Of a DNA stretch of 64,000 bases, positions 35,478 through 45,454 are shown piece after piece (within the stretch, counting starts at the first letter, position 1; each line of letters starts with the position of its first letter). The DNA lies in contig NZ_JUGR01000001.1 of assembly GCF_000800015.1 (NCBI RefSeq), positions 2,356,001 through 2,420,000 of the forward strand, in the 5' to 3' direction. Made by a program: the position numbers and the translations under genes. The notes under the pieces were generated by a model. That model was not told the DNA's origin and searched no databases. It saw nothing but the letters and a program-made list of their open reading frames with translations. This DNA comes from Terriglobus sp. TAA 43 (GTDB lineage Bacteria; Acidobacteriota; Terriglobia; Terriglobales; Acidobacteriaceae).

Positions 35478-36656
35478 TTAACGTGCGGGAACGCCGCCCC
35501 CGCTCCACACCGTGGAGATGCGTATGCTCAGATCGATGTATTCGCGGTCCGCAATGATTGCGCGTGTGAGCAGTTTGCGATGCCGCTTGCCCGGCAGTTG
35601 GGAGATCATCCAGCCCCATGCGGCCTTCGCGGGCTCGGTAAGATCGATGCCCACTCCTGGCAGTTTCAGTCCAACGACATCAGCCACTGTAGTTTTGATT
35701 TCGACCTTCGGAAAAGGAATGCCTGCGAGTTTACCTTGGATCGCAGCTGCGATACGCTCCACTTCGCGAGTGCGTTCCGTAGCGATACGTCCGTTGCGCT
35801 TGAAGTCTTCCAGCGCCTCGCCGAGCCACGCACGATAATCGCTGACCTCGGGGCTCTTGCGATACTTCATCGCGTTCGTCAACAGCTCGGCAGGATTATT
35901 GCTTTCGCTCAGCAGCAGTGGAAAGAATGTGGGCGTGTACGGAATCTCCGCGGCAGGTCTGCCTGTGAGCTCACCAAGTTTGGTGAACAAGTAGTCTTCA
36001 GCGCCGCGCGCCGTGTCTTGCTTGAGCGTGAGCGCCAGGAACAGGCGCGAACGCTTGGGCTGCATCAGGTGGTCAGTACCAGCCAATTGCGCATAGCCTC
36101 CGAAGATCAATCCTCCCAGAATGTATGCAGCCAGCCGCTGCTCATCGGGGTTTTCAAAGTGGAGGTCGCCCAAGTTGGGATACCAGGCGTAACCCGAAGT
36201 GGTGAGTTCGCCCACAATGGAAGCCAGATCCGTTAAAACCTCATGAGCCTGCTCTCCGCTCACTCCGGCCACCCCGCCCTTATAGAACGTGGTCAGTTCC
36301 GCGAGCGCTGCATTCTTCACGTCCATGTAGGCGTCATGGCCCACGTTGACGTTCACCAACACTTCCTCGTTCTCATTGATCGCAGCAAGTGTGCGTCTCT
36401 CAAACGGCATGTCCACGTCGAACGTAGTGGAGTAATCGAAAACAGGAATCTGGTTTTCAAGGATCAGGCGATCAAAGAACGTACCCAGCGCATGGATGTT
36501 CTTGGTGAGTAGGTCCCAGGCGGAGTTCTGATCGTAAGTATTGGCGGAGCCGCGAAGAAAGACCTCTCCGCAGCGAAGAATCATGGGATCAACGACCGGT
36601 CCGCCGATGGCGGCGATGGATTGCCAATCTTCCCGCTTTTCAACCAGGAGAGGCAT
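35478..36656 (-). CDS. 392-aa protein of unknown family
   Basis: No family is recognised. ATG 36656 is chosen because GGAG lies eight bases upstream; the frame is open back to GTG 36773, but that leader is a leftover of an exporter gene (see the repeat at 36745). There is no signal peptide or membrane helix, so it is likely cytoplasmic. It is rich in helices, with a central YILGGLIFGGYAQLAGTDHL, a basic C-terminal part (GKRHRKLLTRAIIADREY) and a beta-strand end. It lies alone, with gene-free gaps of about 115 bases before the GDSL gene and about 260 bases before the divergent transglutaminase-like gene. Confidence 0.75.
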   Translation of the reverse strand: MPLLVEKREDWQSIAAIGGPVVDPMILRCGEVFLRGSANTYDQNSAWDLLTKNIHALGTFFDRLILENQIPVFDYSTTFDVDMPFERRTLAAINENEEVLVNVNVGHDAYMDVKNAALAELTTFYKGGVAGVSGEQAHEVLTDLASIVGELTTSGYAWYPNLGDLHFENPDEQRLAAYILGGLIFGGYAQLAGTDHLMQPKRSRLFLALTLKQDTARGAEDYLFTKLGELTGRPAAEIPYTPTFFPLLLSESNNPAELLTNAMKYRKSPEVSDYRAWLGEALEDFKRNGRIATERTREVERIAAAIQGKLAGIPFPKVEIKTTVADVVGLKLPGVGIDLTEPAKAAWGWMISQLPGKRHRKLLTRAIIADREYIDLSIRISTVWSGGGVPAR

Positions 36657-36744
36657 AGCGGTGACTCCGTAATGGTGTTCTAAGCCCGAATACCGCAAGT
36701 GATAACACCTCGCGCGGGCAAAGTCCATCAGCCTTAACCTTAAA

Positions 36745-36775
36745 TGCGCGTCCAGCGTAATTTTTCCAACCACCT
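36745..36775 (-). repeat. Partial copy of the 3' end of the EmrB/QacA exporter gene
   Basis: These 31 bases match 37867-37897, the last ten codons of the neighbouring exporter gene, with 29 identities. Read in the exporter frame both give VVGKITLDAH. The two mismatches inside the match and one more just beyond it (CAC to CAT) all fall at third codon positions and change no residue. The copy then runs past where the exporter stop would be. It is best seen as the remnant of a diverged exporter homologue. Confidence 0.8.
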
Positions 36776-36915
36776 ACACCGCGGCGCGACGGACTGAGGG
36801 CGATCTCCTCAAAGGGAAACCGCGATCGTCCAACAGCGCATCAAACCACCGCTGATGTGCGCCGATGAAATCTCTTGAGAGGCGAGGGAGACCGTCCCTT
36901 CCCCGAAGAATCCAT

Positions 36916-37821
36916 ATGAAGATCAAGTCCGAATTTGATATCCAGTTTCACATTCCAAGACAGACCCCGGTCGTTGCCGTATTACACGTCCACCCTTCCG
37001 TGGAGAGCAAACTTCTATCCGCTGACACCCTCAGGGTCGAACACATTGTTGCAGCGGATGAACGGCTGGAACCAATCCCGCTGCAGGTATCACCGTACAT
37101 TGACAGTTTCGGAAATCGCTGTTCACGTTTCGTCGCTCCAGAAGGAGCAGTCCGTCTTTCCGGGTCCCATCTAATGGAACTCTCAGACACACCTGATCCG
37201 CAGGGAGAGGGACTTGGCCAGACACCCATCGAAGACCTTCCCGACGAAGCGCTGCAGTTCCTGCTCGCCAGCCGCTATTGTCAGGTCGACGAATTCGGCG
37301 CCATTGCCGCCGAACTTTTTGGTAGCACCAGGCCCGGTTGGGAGCGCGCAGCCACAATCCGCGACTGGGTACATAGCAAGGTCACTTTCAACTACAACGC
37401 GGCGCGATCGACCAAAACAGCGATGGACGTGTTCACGGAGCGCGTTGGGGTCTGTCGCGATTTTCAACATCTTGCGATCACGCTCACTCGAGCGCTAAAC
37501 ATTCCAGCCCGCTATGTCACGGGTTATCTGGGAGATATTCGCGTCCCCTATGCCGGCCCCGGCGATTTTTCGGCGTGGTATCAGGTTTGGCTCGATGGCC
37601 AGTGGTGGAACATGGACGCACGGCACCACACGCCTCGGCTCGGCCGCATCCCGATGGCTTTCGGCAGGGACGCTGCGGACGTGGCTATCACCACGAGCTT
37701 CGGCTTAGCGGAATTGACTCACTTCCATGTTGAATCGAACGAGGTCGATTCTGATGGACGTCCTGTGCCTCTGCCAACCGGCGCGGATGCAAATGCCACC
37801 TCTCCAATCGCTCCGCAGTGA
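36916..37821 (+). CDS. Transglutaminase-like protein with Ser in place of the catalytic His
   Basis: A 301-aa protein of the transglutaminase-like (cysteine protease fold) superfamily. An N-terminal beta domain (IQFHIPRQTPVVAVLHVHPS) precedes the core, where Cys180 lies in VGVCRDFQHLAITLTRAL and Asp234 in WWNMDARHH. The position between them that normally reads D-F-H-A-W reads DFSAW (Ser219). The tail GRIPMAFGRDAADVAITTSFG is family-typical. It is the only plus-strand gene between the 392-aa gene and the exporter, and both copies of a 31-bp repeat flank it. It may be a non-catalytic member, or a subfamily with a different His. Confidence 0.85.
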   Translation: MKIKSEFDIQFHIPRQTPVVAVLHVHPSVESKLLSADTLRVEHIVAADERLEPIPLQVSPYIDSFGNRCSRFVAPEGAVRLSGSHLMELSDTPDPQGEGLGQTPIEDLPDEALQFLLASRYCQVDEFGAIAAELFGSTRPGWERAATIRDWVHSKVTFNYNAARSTKTAMDVFTERVGVCRDFQHLAITLTRALNIPARYVTGYLGDIRVPYAGPGDFSAWYQVWLDGQWWNMDARHHTPRLGRIPMAFGRDAADVAITTSFGLAELTHFHVESNEVDSDGRPVPLPTGADANATSPIAPQ

Positions 37822-37862
37822 GTGCGGGCACGGATCGGCATGGCGCCATCCAAACCGTCTCG

Positions 37863-39590
37863 CTAGTGCGCGTCCAGCGTAATCTTCCCAACCACCTTCG
37901 GCGGCCGCTTTAACAACAGCACCATGGGCAACAAACACGCCAGAATATAAGCGAACAAACGGTACTGATCCATATACGCCAGTAACAGCGCCTGCTGCTG
38001 CACCTGGTGGTACAGCAACGCCATACCGTCATACGTCTTATCCATCGCAGCGCCGCCAATCGCAGCGCCCGCAGACTTGATCTGCTGCATCACACCCGGC
38101 GAAGACGAAGTAATGTCCGCACTCAAGTACGTCTGGTGCGCCTGCGTCATGCGTTGCAGAAACGTACTCGACAGCGCAATACCGATCGATCCACCCTCAT
38201 TACGCACCAGCGCATAAATGCCCGCGGCATTGCTGCTCTGATCCGCAGGCAGAAAGCGGAACATGATCGTCGACAACGGCACCGTCGTCATACCCAGCCC
38301 CATCACCTGCAACACACGCGGCCAGATGAAATTGCTCTCCGCCGCATTCAGATTGCCCAGCGACAGCCAGTAAGTTCCCGCAGTCATGGTGATAATGCCG
38401 CACGCAATCAACCGTCGCGCATCCGTGCCTTTGCTTAGCAACCAACCCACCAGTGGAACTTCCAGCATCGTCACCAAACCGGCAGGCGACACAGCAATAC
38501 CCGCAGTCGTTGCGTCATAGCCCATCAACTCCTGCATGAACTGCGGCAGTAGAAACGTCGTCGCATACAGCGCCGTGTACATGCCCAGCACAATCACGCA
38601 GCAGAACAGGAAGTTGCGTTCCTTCAACAACCGCAGATTCACCACCGGGTTCTTCACATGCAGTTCCCAGACGATGGCGCCCACCACTGCCACCACGGCG
38701 ACGATCGTGCTCCACAGGATGAAGCTGTTACCAAACCAGTCCAGCTCTTGTCCGCGATCCAGCACAATCTCCGTCGCCGCAAGACCAATGCTCACCAGCG
38801 CCAGACCCGTGCCATCGATCTGTATTGGCTTACCCTTGCGAGCTTCGCGAGCCTTCGTCAGGTGCGGCGGATCATGCAACACCATGCGCGTGAAGAACGC
38901 ACACAAAATACCCACAGGAATGTTGATGTAGAAGATCCAGCGCCAAGAATAGTTATCCGTAATCCATCCGCCCAGCGTTGGCCCAAGCACCGGCGCACAT
39001 AGGATCGCCACGGTATACACAGCCATAGCCATGCCGCGCTTCTCACCAGGAAACGCATCCGCGAGAATCGCCTGCACACTCGGTTGCAAACCACCGCCCG
39101 ACAATCCCTGCAATACGCGGAACACCACCAGCGCGCCAAGCGTCGGAGCAATGCCGCACGCCGCAGAAAAGATAGTGAAGAGAATTACCGATCCAAGATA
39201 AAAATTGCGCCGACCAAGAACACTTGAAATCCATCCGCTGATCGGCAGAATGATCGCATTCGCAACCAGGTAGCTGGTCAGCACCCAAGTGCTCTCATCC
39301 TGCGAAGCAGAAAGGCTGCCCGCAATATGTGGCAACGCCACGTTCGCAATCGAGGTATCCAGTACCTCCATGAACGTGCCCATCGTCACCACCAGCGCAA
39401 TAATCCACGGATTAAACACCCGCGGTTCGGGCGCACGCGCCAGCGGCACTCCCGGTTCAAACTCTGCAGCAGAGGGAGCAAGCGCCGTCTCAGCGCGGTC
39501 CATCACCTCTTCCGCATGATGCAACGATGACGCCCCGTGCGACTCTTCCGCAGGCGGCAAAGCGTTTTCTTCATCCTGTAATGACTGCAT
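37863..39590 (-). CDS. DHA2-family drug:H+ antiporter (EmrB/QacA type)
   Basis: A 575-aa major-facilitator exporter with 14 predicted helices. An N-terminal acidic cytoplasmic stretch of about 60 residues precedes WIIALVVTMGTFMEVLDTSIANVALPH (motif D1), LTSYLVANAIILPISGW, GRRNFYLGSVILFT (motif A region) and PVLGPTLGGWITDNYSWRWIFYINIP (motif C), as in EmrB. It probably expels hydrophobic toxic compounds. No EmrA-like adaptor gene is next to it. It is divergent from a TetR regulator gene, with inverted repeats overlapping its start, and its last ten codons are duplicated at 36745-36775. Confidence 0.93.
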   Translation of the reverse strand: MQSLQDEENALPPAEESHGASSLHHAEEVMDRAETALAPSAAEFEPGVPLARAPEPRVFNPWIIALVVTMGTFMEVLDTSIANVALPHIAGSLSASQDESTWVLTSYLVANAIILPISGWISSVLGRRNFYLGSVILFTIFSAACGIAPTLGALVVFRVLQGLSGGGLQPSVQAILADAFPGEKRGMAMAVYTVAILCAPVLGPTLGGWITDNYSWRWIFYINIPVGILCAFFTRMVLHDPPHLTKAREARKGKPIQIDGTGLALVSIGLAATEIVLDRGQELDWFGNSFILWSTIVAVVAVVGAIVWELHVKNPVVNLRLLKERNFLFCCVIVLGMYTALYATTFLLPQFMQELMGYDATTAGIAVSPAGLVTMLEVPLVGWLLSKGTDARRLIACGIITMTAGTYWLSLGNLNAAESNFIWPRVLQVMGLGMTTVPLSTIMFRFLPADQSSNAAGIYALVRNEGGSIGIALSSTFLQRMTQAHQTYLSADITSSSPGVMQQIKSAGAAIGGAAMDKTYDGMALLYHQVQQQALLLAYMDQYRLFAYILACLLPMVLLLKRPPKVVGKITLDAH

Positions 39591-39617
39591 AGTCAGTGCA
39601 ATGACTCTCCGGTCATT
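39582..39617. promoter_or_regulatory. Candidate TetR operator: two inverted repeats
   Basis: TGACT-GCAT-AGTCA (39582-39595) overlaps the exporter start codon, and AATGAC-TCTCCG-GTCATT (39600-39617) follows immediately. Both share the TGAC/GTCA half-site and lie in the gap between the exporter and the divergent TetR gene, as expected for binding by that regulator. Confidence 0.6.
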
Positions 39618-39698
39618 AGAGACCGCAAAAGGTTCATCGGATGCAACGAACTCGTGAAAACGTGCAAGCCCTTACAAGCGAATCCCTTACGATCAAAG

Positions 39699-39763
39699 GT
39701 CATCAGCGAAGCTCATACGCACGAAATGCGTACCCAGCGAAGCTCCTACGATCGAAGATCGTC
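39699..39763. repeat. Two tandem copies of a small-hairpin intergenic repeat
   Basis: CAGCGAAGCTCATACG (39704-39719) and CAGCGAAGCTCCTACG (39735-39750) each run into a hairpin: TACGCA-CGAAA-TGCGTA at 39716-39732 and ACGATC-GAA-GATCGT at 39748-39762. The flanking unit recurs at 51811-51826. The stems differ in sequence but keep pairing. Confidence 0.75.
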
Positions 39764-39812
39764 ACCAAACAAAGAATCTAAGCCCCAACAACCGTGTTAG
39801 TTTGGGGCAGGA

Positions 39813-40433
39813 ATGGCCGTCTCAGAATCGACGAAAAAATCCACCCGCCTCGCCTCGCGCAAACAGGTCCTCACCGACCTGCGCCGCAGCGAAATCATCG
39901 AGGCCGCGCTCAAAGTCTTTGCCCGCAAAGGCTTCCATCACTCGCGCACGGAAGACGTCGCCACCCAGGCCCACATCGCCAAGGGGACGCTCTACCTCTA
40001 CTTCGATTCGAAAGACGCCATCTACGACGCTGCCTTGCAGCACGCCATCGACAGCCTCTCCGAGCTTTCCGACGAGCGCGTCGCAGCCGCGAAAGACACA
40101 CGCAGTCGCGTCGAAGCCTGGATCCACACACGCCTCGATTTCTGGTGCTCCCGCGGCGACATGTACCATATGATCCTCACCGTCGGCCGCGAAACCCGGC
40201 ACCGCAAACAGACCGCAACGCTCCTTCGCTCCGCACAACGCAGCTTCGTCGACATCCTTCAGCAGGCAGTCGATGCAGGCGACCTTCCGCCGCGCGATCT
40301 CAGCGCCATCGGCTGGCTCGTAATGGACGCCATCCGAGGCTCCAACGAACGCCGCATCCTCAATCTCTGCGAACGCGACATCTCCCGCGACACCGCCATC
40401 ATCGTCGACACCGTCATGCGCTACTTCGCATAG
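39813..40433 (+). CDS. TetR/AcrR-family transcriptional regulator
   Basis: A 206-aa repressor-type regulator. The N-terminal helix-turn-helix reads RSEIIEAALKVFARKGFHHS and THIAKGTLYLYFDSKDAIY-like AHIAKGTLYLYFDSKD; the remaining 140 residues form the variable ligand-binding domain. It is divergent from the EmrB/QacA-type exporter with about 220 bases between, so it is the likely ligand-sensing repressor of that gene. A terminator follows. Confidence 0.93.
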   Translation: MAVSESTKKSTRLASRKQVLTDLRRSEIIEAALKVFARKGFHHSRTEDVATQAHIAKGTLYLYFDSKDAIYDAALQHAIDSLSELSDERVAAAKDTRSRVEAWIHTRLDFWCSRGDMYHMILTVGRETRHRKQTATLLRSAQRSFVDILQQAVDAGDLPPRDLSAIGWLVMDAIRGSNERRILNLCERDISRDTAIIVDTVMRYFA

Positions 40434-40453
40434 CTCGACATAGATACAAACAA

Positions 40454-40478
40454 AACGGCCCGCGCAAAGCGGGCCGTT
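40454..40478. terminator. Intrinsic terminator
   Basis: A 10-bp perfect stem (40454-40463 with 40469-40478) with a GCAAA loop lies between the TetR gene and a convergent small gene; A/T bases flank both sides, so it can act in both directions. Confidence 0.75.
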
Positions 40479-40503
40479 CGTCTTGGAGATTTACTGAAGA
40501 AAC

Positions 40504-40662
40504 TTAACGAAGCGAAGCGCTACTCACGGCAAGGTTCGATTCCTGATCGGTAGCCATGCCAACACTCTGCACCGGAGAAGTCGTGGGAACCACACGCGCC
40601 GTCATCACAAGCGCCGCATCCAGAACAAGAACCGTGGCCAGCATCCATTTGAAAAGATTCAT
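40504..40662 (-). CDS. Small membrane-anchored protein, 52 aa
   Basis: A 52-codon frame beginning with ATG 40662 behind a near-ideal ribosome site (AAGGAGGAAGACG). The product starts MNLFKWMLATVLVLDAALVM, a signal-anchor or uncleaved signal peptide, followed by about 30 polar residues (Ser, Thr, Ala, Val rich). No family is recognised. It is a monocistronic unit between two terminator-like or gene-free stretches, upstream of nothing on its strand except the TetR terminator. Confidence 0.6.
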   Translation of the reverse strand: MNLFKWMLATVLVLDAALVMTARVVPTTSPVQSVGMATDQESNLAVSSASLR

Positions 40663-40778
40663 CGTCTTCCTCCTTCCGTCTTCATAAGCAGACTAGAAGT
40701 AAGATGCCTCCGGAACCATTCCCAAAATCTCCCCAAACCGAGCAAAAAGTGCCTTTTACGGTTCCAAAACTGCCCAAT

Positions 40779-42908
<2,130 letters not shown>

Positions 42909-43361
42909 CTAAGAAATGATGCCGCAGTCGGGCCAATGATCTGGTGCCACCCATGCCTGCCGCGCTTCGGCGTTCTTCACCACGTCAAAGTTATAAAACC
43001 GTTGATGCAGATCTCGCCTGCCGCCATACAGAGTCACAGCTCGCTGCACAAACATCAGATGCGACGCTGCCTGCTCCTCGTCATGCAGTCGTGCCAGCAC
43101 CGCAATCCAGAAACGCGTCAGCGTCTCGTGGTATCCGCTCGTATCGGAGTTCACAGTACCAACCGACTCGTTGTAAGCGCGAACACGCCGACGCATCGTC
43201 TCCAGCGCAATCTGTTCACCGTGCAAACAAACGTAATTCGCGCCCACAGCCACATGCGCGGCATGCGTCCACGCAGGCTTCGGCAGACTTCCCGCCTCAA
43301 ATGCCTGCACCAACAAATGCAAATCATTCTGCGTATCGATTACCGGCAAGCTGCTGGCCAT
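42909..43361 (-). CDS. Conserved protein of unknown function
   Basis: A 150-aa soluble protein. Conserved-looking elements are KPAWTHAAHVAVGANYV, with a His pair, and SGYHETLTRFWIAVLARL, which recall an unnamed bacterial family with paired H-x-x-H and GYHET segments, possibly a helical metal-binding fold. No function is known. ATG 43361 is preferred to a TTG seven codons upstream. It lies 21 bases before ligA on the same strand and may share its transcript. Confidence 0.75.
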   Translation of the reverse strand: MASSLPVIDTQNDLHLLVQAFEAGSLPKPAWTHAAHVAVGANYVCLHGEQIALETMRRRVRAYNESVGTVNSDTSGYHETLTRFWIAVLARLHDEEQAASHLMFVQRAVTLYGGRRDLHQRFYNFDVVKNAEARQAWVAPDHWPDCGIIS

Positions 43362-43400
43362 GCAGCCATTATCTCGCGGCAACGTGTATCCTTGCGCTCA

Positions 43401-44486
43401 ATGGAGCCCGTTACCCACATGCTGACGGGCGCATGCCTCTCGCGTGCGCTGGGTTTACCTGCAAAGGTCCGCTACGCAACCGTCGCCTGCGTCATCGCCG
43501 CAGAGATACCGGATGCCGACTACGTCTATCGCCTCGGCGGCCCACTCACTTACTTCCAGCACCATCGCGGATGGACACACGCGCTCTGGTCACTGCCTCT
43601 GCAAGCCGCAGTCATCACTGCTGCTTTTTACTTCGTCCATCGAATGCAGAAGCAGCGCCCGCAACGCCATGCCAACGATGTCCCCACGAACTGGCCATTG
43701 CTGTTCGGCCTATGCCTCCTGGCCCTGCTCAGTCATCTGCTTCTCGACTGGACCAACAACTACGGCATACGTCCCTTCGCACCGTGGAATCCGCGCTGGT
43801 ATTACGGCGACCTCATCTTCATCGTCGAACCGCTGCTGCTCCTGTTCCTCGGCGGGGCGTTGATCCTGCCACTGCTCCTCTCCTTAATCAATGGTGAGAT
43901 CGGCGCAAACAAACCGCGTTCCGCAGGCCGAGGGTTGGCCGCAACGGCGCTCATCCTCATGGCTGCGCTCTGGGGCTACCGCTACATGCAACACAGCGAT
44001 GCCAAAACGCAGGCGCGCCACCAGGACTACCGCAGCGGGCCGGTGCGGCGCATCGGCGTGAACCCATACCCTATCAATCCCTTCCGTTGGTTCGTGGTGG
44101 CCGAAACCGCATCCGCAATGGAGATGGGCCGTTTCGACAATCGCACCAACACCTATGACACCGACACCATGCACGCGCTATCCAAACCGCCCGTAACGCC
44201 AGCCGTTGCAGCCGCAAAGCAAAGCTGGCTGGGCCGCGTGTATCTCGACTGGGCACGTTTCCCCATGGTCGAAGATCGCGGCACCGCAGAGCAGGTGCAT
44301 CCTGAGATGGATCTCGATCCGCAGGAACGTACCTGGCACGTGGTGGGGTTCACCGATCTGCGTTTTGGCTACCCGGTACTGGGCATGAGCGGCAGCACCG
44401 CCCCACTGGGCGCGGAAGCCTGGGTCGATGCCACGCAGCACGTCCAGCGTGTATTTCTGGGCCGAACCGAACAGAAACTTCCGTAG
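43401..44486 (+). CDS. YdjM/DUF457-type membrane metal-dependent hydrolase-like protein
   Basis: A 361-aa membrane protein. The N-terminal part carries PVTHMLTGACLSRA, AAEIPDADYVY and FQHHRGWTHALW, whose His and Asp residues mark the DUF457/YdjM family of inner-membrane, putative metal-dependent hydrolases. Four or five helices cover residues about 30-215, and the last 150 residues form a soluble domain. The in-frame stretch before ATG 43401 is a shadow of the neighbour. The physiological substrate is unknown. Confidence 0.87.
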   Translation: MEPVTHMLTGACLSRALGLPAKVRYATVACVIAAEIPDADYVYRLGGPLTYFQHHRGWTHALWSLPLQAAVITAAFYFVHRMQKQRPQRHANDVPTNWPLLFGLCLLALLSHLLLDWTNNYGIRPFAPWNPRWYYGDLIFIVEPLLLLFLGGALILPLLLSLINGEIGANKPRSAGRGLAATALILMAALWGYRYMQHSDAKTQARHQDYRSGPVRRIGVNPYPINPFRWFVVAETASAMEMGRFDNRTNTYDTDTMHALSKPPVTPAVAAAKQSWLGRVYLDWARFPMVEDRGTAEQVHPEMDLDPQERTWHVVGFTDLRFGYPVLGMSGSTAPLGAEAWVDATQHVQRVFLGRTEQKLP

Positions 44487-44519
44487 ATCGCGCCATCGCC
44501 ACTGTGGGAGAATAGAGAC

Positions 44520-45071
44520 ATGGCCTACCTGGTGCTCCTGATCGCTATCCTGAGTCGTGTGCTGCCGCGGTTGCTGCACGTCACTGGCGGCAATGTGACC
44601 ACCGTGGGCGCGTCGCTGTTGTTCTTCGGCGCATGCCTGGCCAGCGGAAAGCGTTGGCACGCAGCCTTAGCTGTAGTGGCCCTTGCAGCCACGGACTGGT
44701 GGCTTACTGTATTTGGGTACGGCTACGCCTTCCATCTCAGCGGCTACATCGTCACATGGCTCTGGTATGCCGCTGTGATCCTTGCAGCTTCCGTAACGCT
44801 GCATCGTAAGCACTCGTGGCTTGGCGTGGGCATGGCCGCGCTGGCATCTGCCACAAGCTTTTTCCTGTTGAGCAATTATGTGGTCTTCCTGCGCAGCGGC
44901 ATGTATCCGCATACTTTGGAAGGTCTCATCACCTGCTACACAGCAGCGGTGCCGTTCTACCAGAACGACTTGATCTCCACGCTGCTGTTCTCGGGCCTGT
45001 TCTTCCTGCTGCCCACCACCGAAAGCATTCCGGGATTGGCTGGCACGTCCTTCCGCAAGAATGCGGCGTAA
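44520..45071 (+). CDS. DUF6580-like membrane protein
   Basis: A 183-aa integral membrane protein with five or six helices. The order GGNVTTVGASLLFFGACLASG, ATDWWLTVFGYGYAFHLSGY, SFFLLSNYVVFLRSGMYP and LEGLITCYTAAVPFYQNDL matches the DUF6580 family, which resembles the substrate-binding subunits of ECF transporters. No ECF ATPase is nearby, so transport is only suspected. It follows the YdjM-type gene by 33 bases and precedes another small membrane gene by 15, forming a likely operon. Confidence 0.8.
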   Translation: MAYLVLLIAILSRVLPRLLHVTGGNVTTVGASLLFFGACLASGKRWHAALAVVALAATDWWLTVFGYGYAFHLSGYIVTWLWYAAVILAASVTLHRKHSWLGVGMAALASATSFFLLSNYVVFLRSGMYPHTLEGLITCYTAAVPFYQNDLISTLLFSGLFFLLPTTESIPGLAGTSFRKNAA

Positions 45072-45086
45072 ACAGGGGTCGTTGTT

Positions 45087-45383
45087 ATGCTGAGCCGCAA
45101 TCTGTACATTCTGGCGGCAACACTTATTGTGTTCTCCTTGCTCTGTTATGTGCTTGGGTTCACCGGCATCACGCATGAGGTGGGTGCTCCATCCGATAGC
45201 AGCCTGTGGCGCACCATCGGCATTGTTCTGCTGCTGCTGGGCCTGTTCGTAGCTCTGTTAGGAGTCTTGCAGGGCATGTTCGAGCAGGCGGAACGTCGCA
45301 CGCCCGGCGGACAGGCAAACATCCATCGTGAACATCTGCGCCAGCGCGATAGCGGAAAGAACGAGCGCAAGCGCCGCGGCTAA
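45087..45383 (+). CDS. Two-helix membrane protein, 98 aa
   Basis: A short protein with two membrane helices (NLYILAATLIVFSLLCYVLG and TIGIVLLLLGLFVALLGVLQ) and a basic cytoplasmic tail (HREHLRQRDSGKNERKRRG). No family is recognised. It is 15 bases downstream of the DUF6580-like gene, so probably co-transcribed and possibly a partner of it. The 71 bases between it and queD hold a CACCGCGGTG palindrome at 45425-45434. Confidence 0.65.
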   Translation: MLSRNLYILAATLIVFSLLCYVLGFTGITHEVGAPSDSSLWRTIGIVLLLLGLFVALLGVLQGMFEQAERRTPGGQANIHREHLRQRDSGKNERKRRG

Positions 45384-45454
45384 AGCCGCTGCAACAAACG
45401 AAACGGAATCCTGCACCTGCACACCACCGCGGTGCATCTCTTGAAGGAACTGCT

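Noticed and set aside
36775-37862. Insertion-sequence or integron cassette around the transglutaminase-like gene
   Set aside because: No transposase or integrase, no terminal inverted repeats and no attC-like fold; the flanking repeat is explained by the exporter gene end.
40528-40545. tRNA-like T-loop word GGTTCGATTCC
   Set aside because: No matching acceptor, anticodon or D stems can be built around it, and it lies inside the 52-aa gene.
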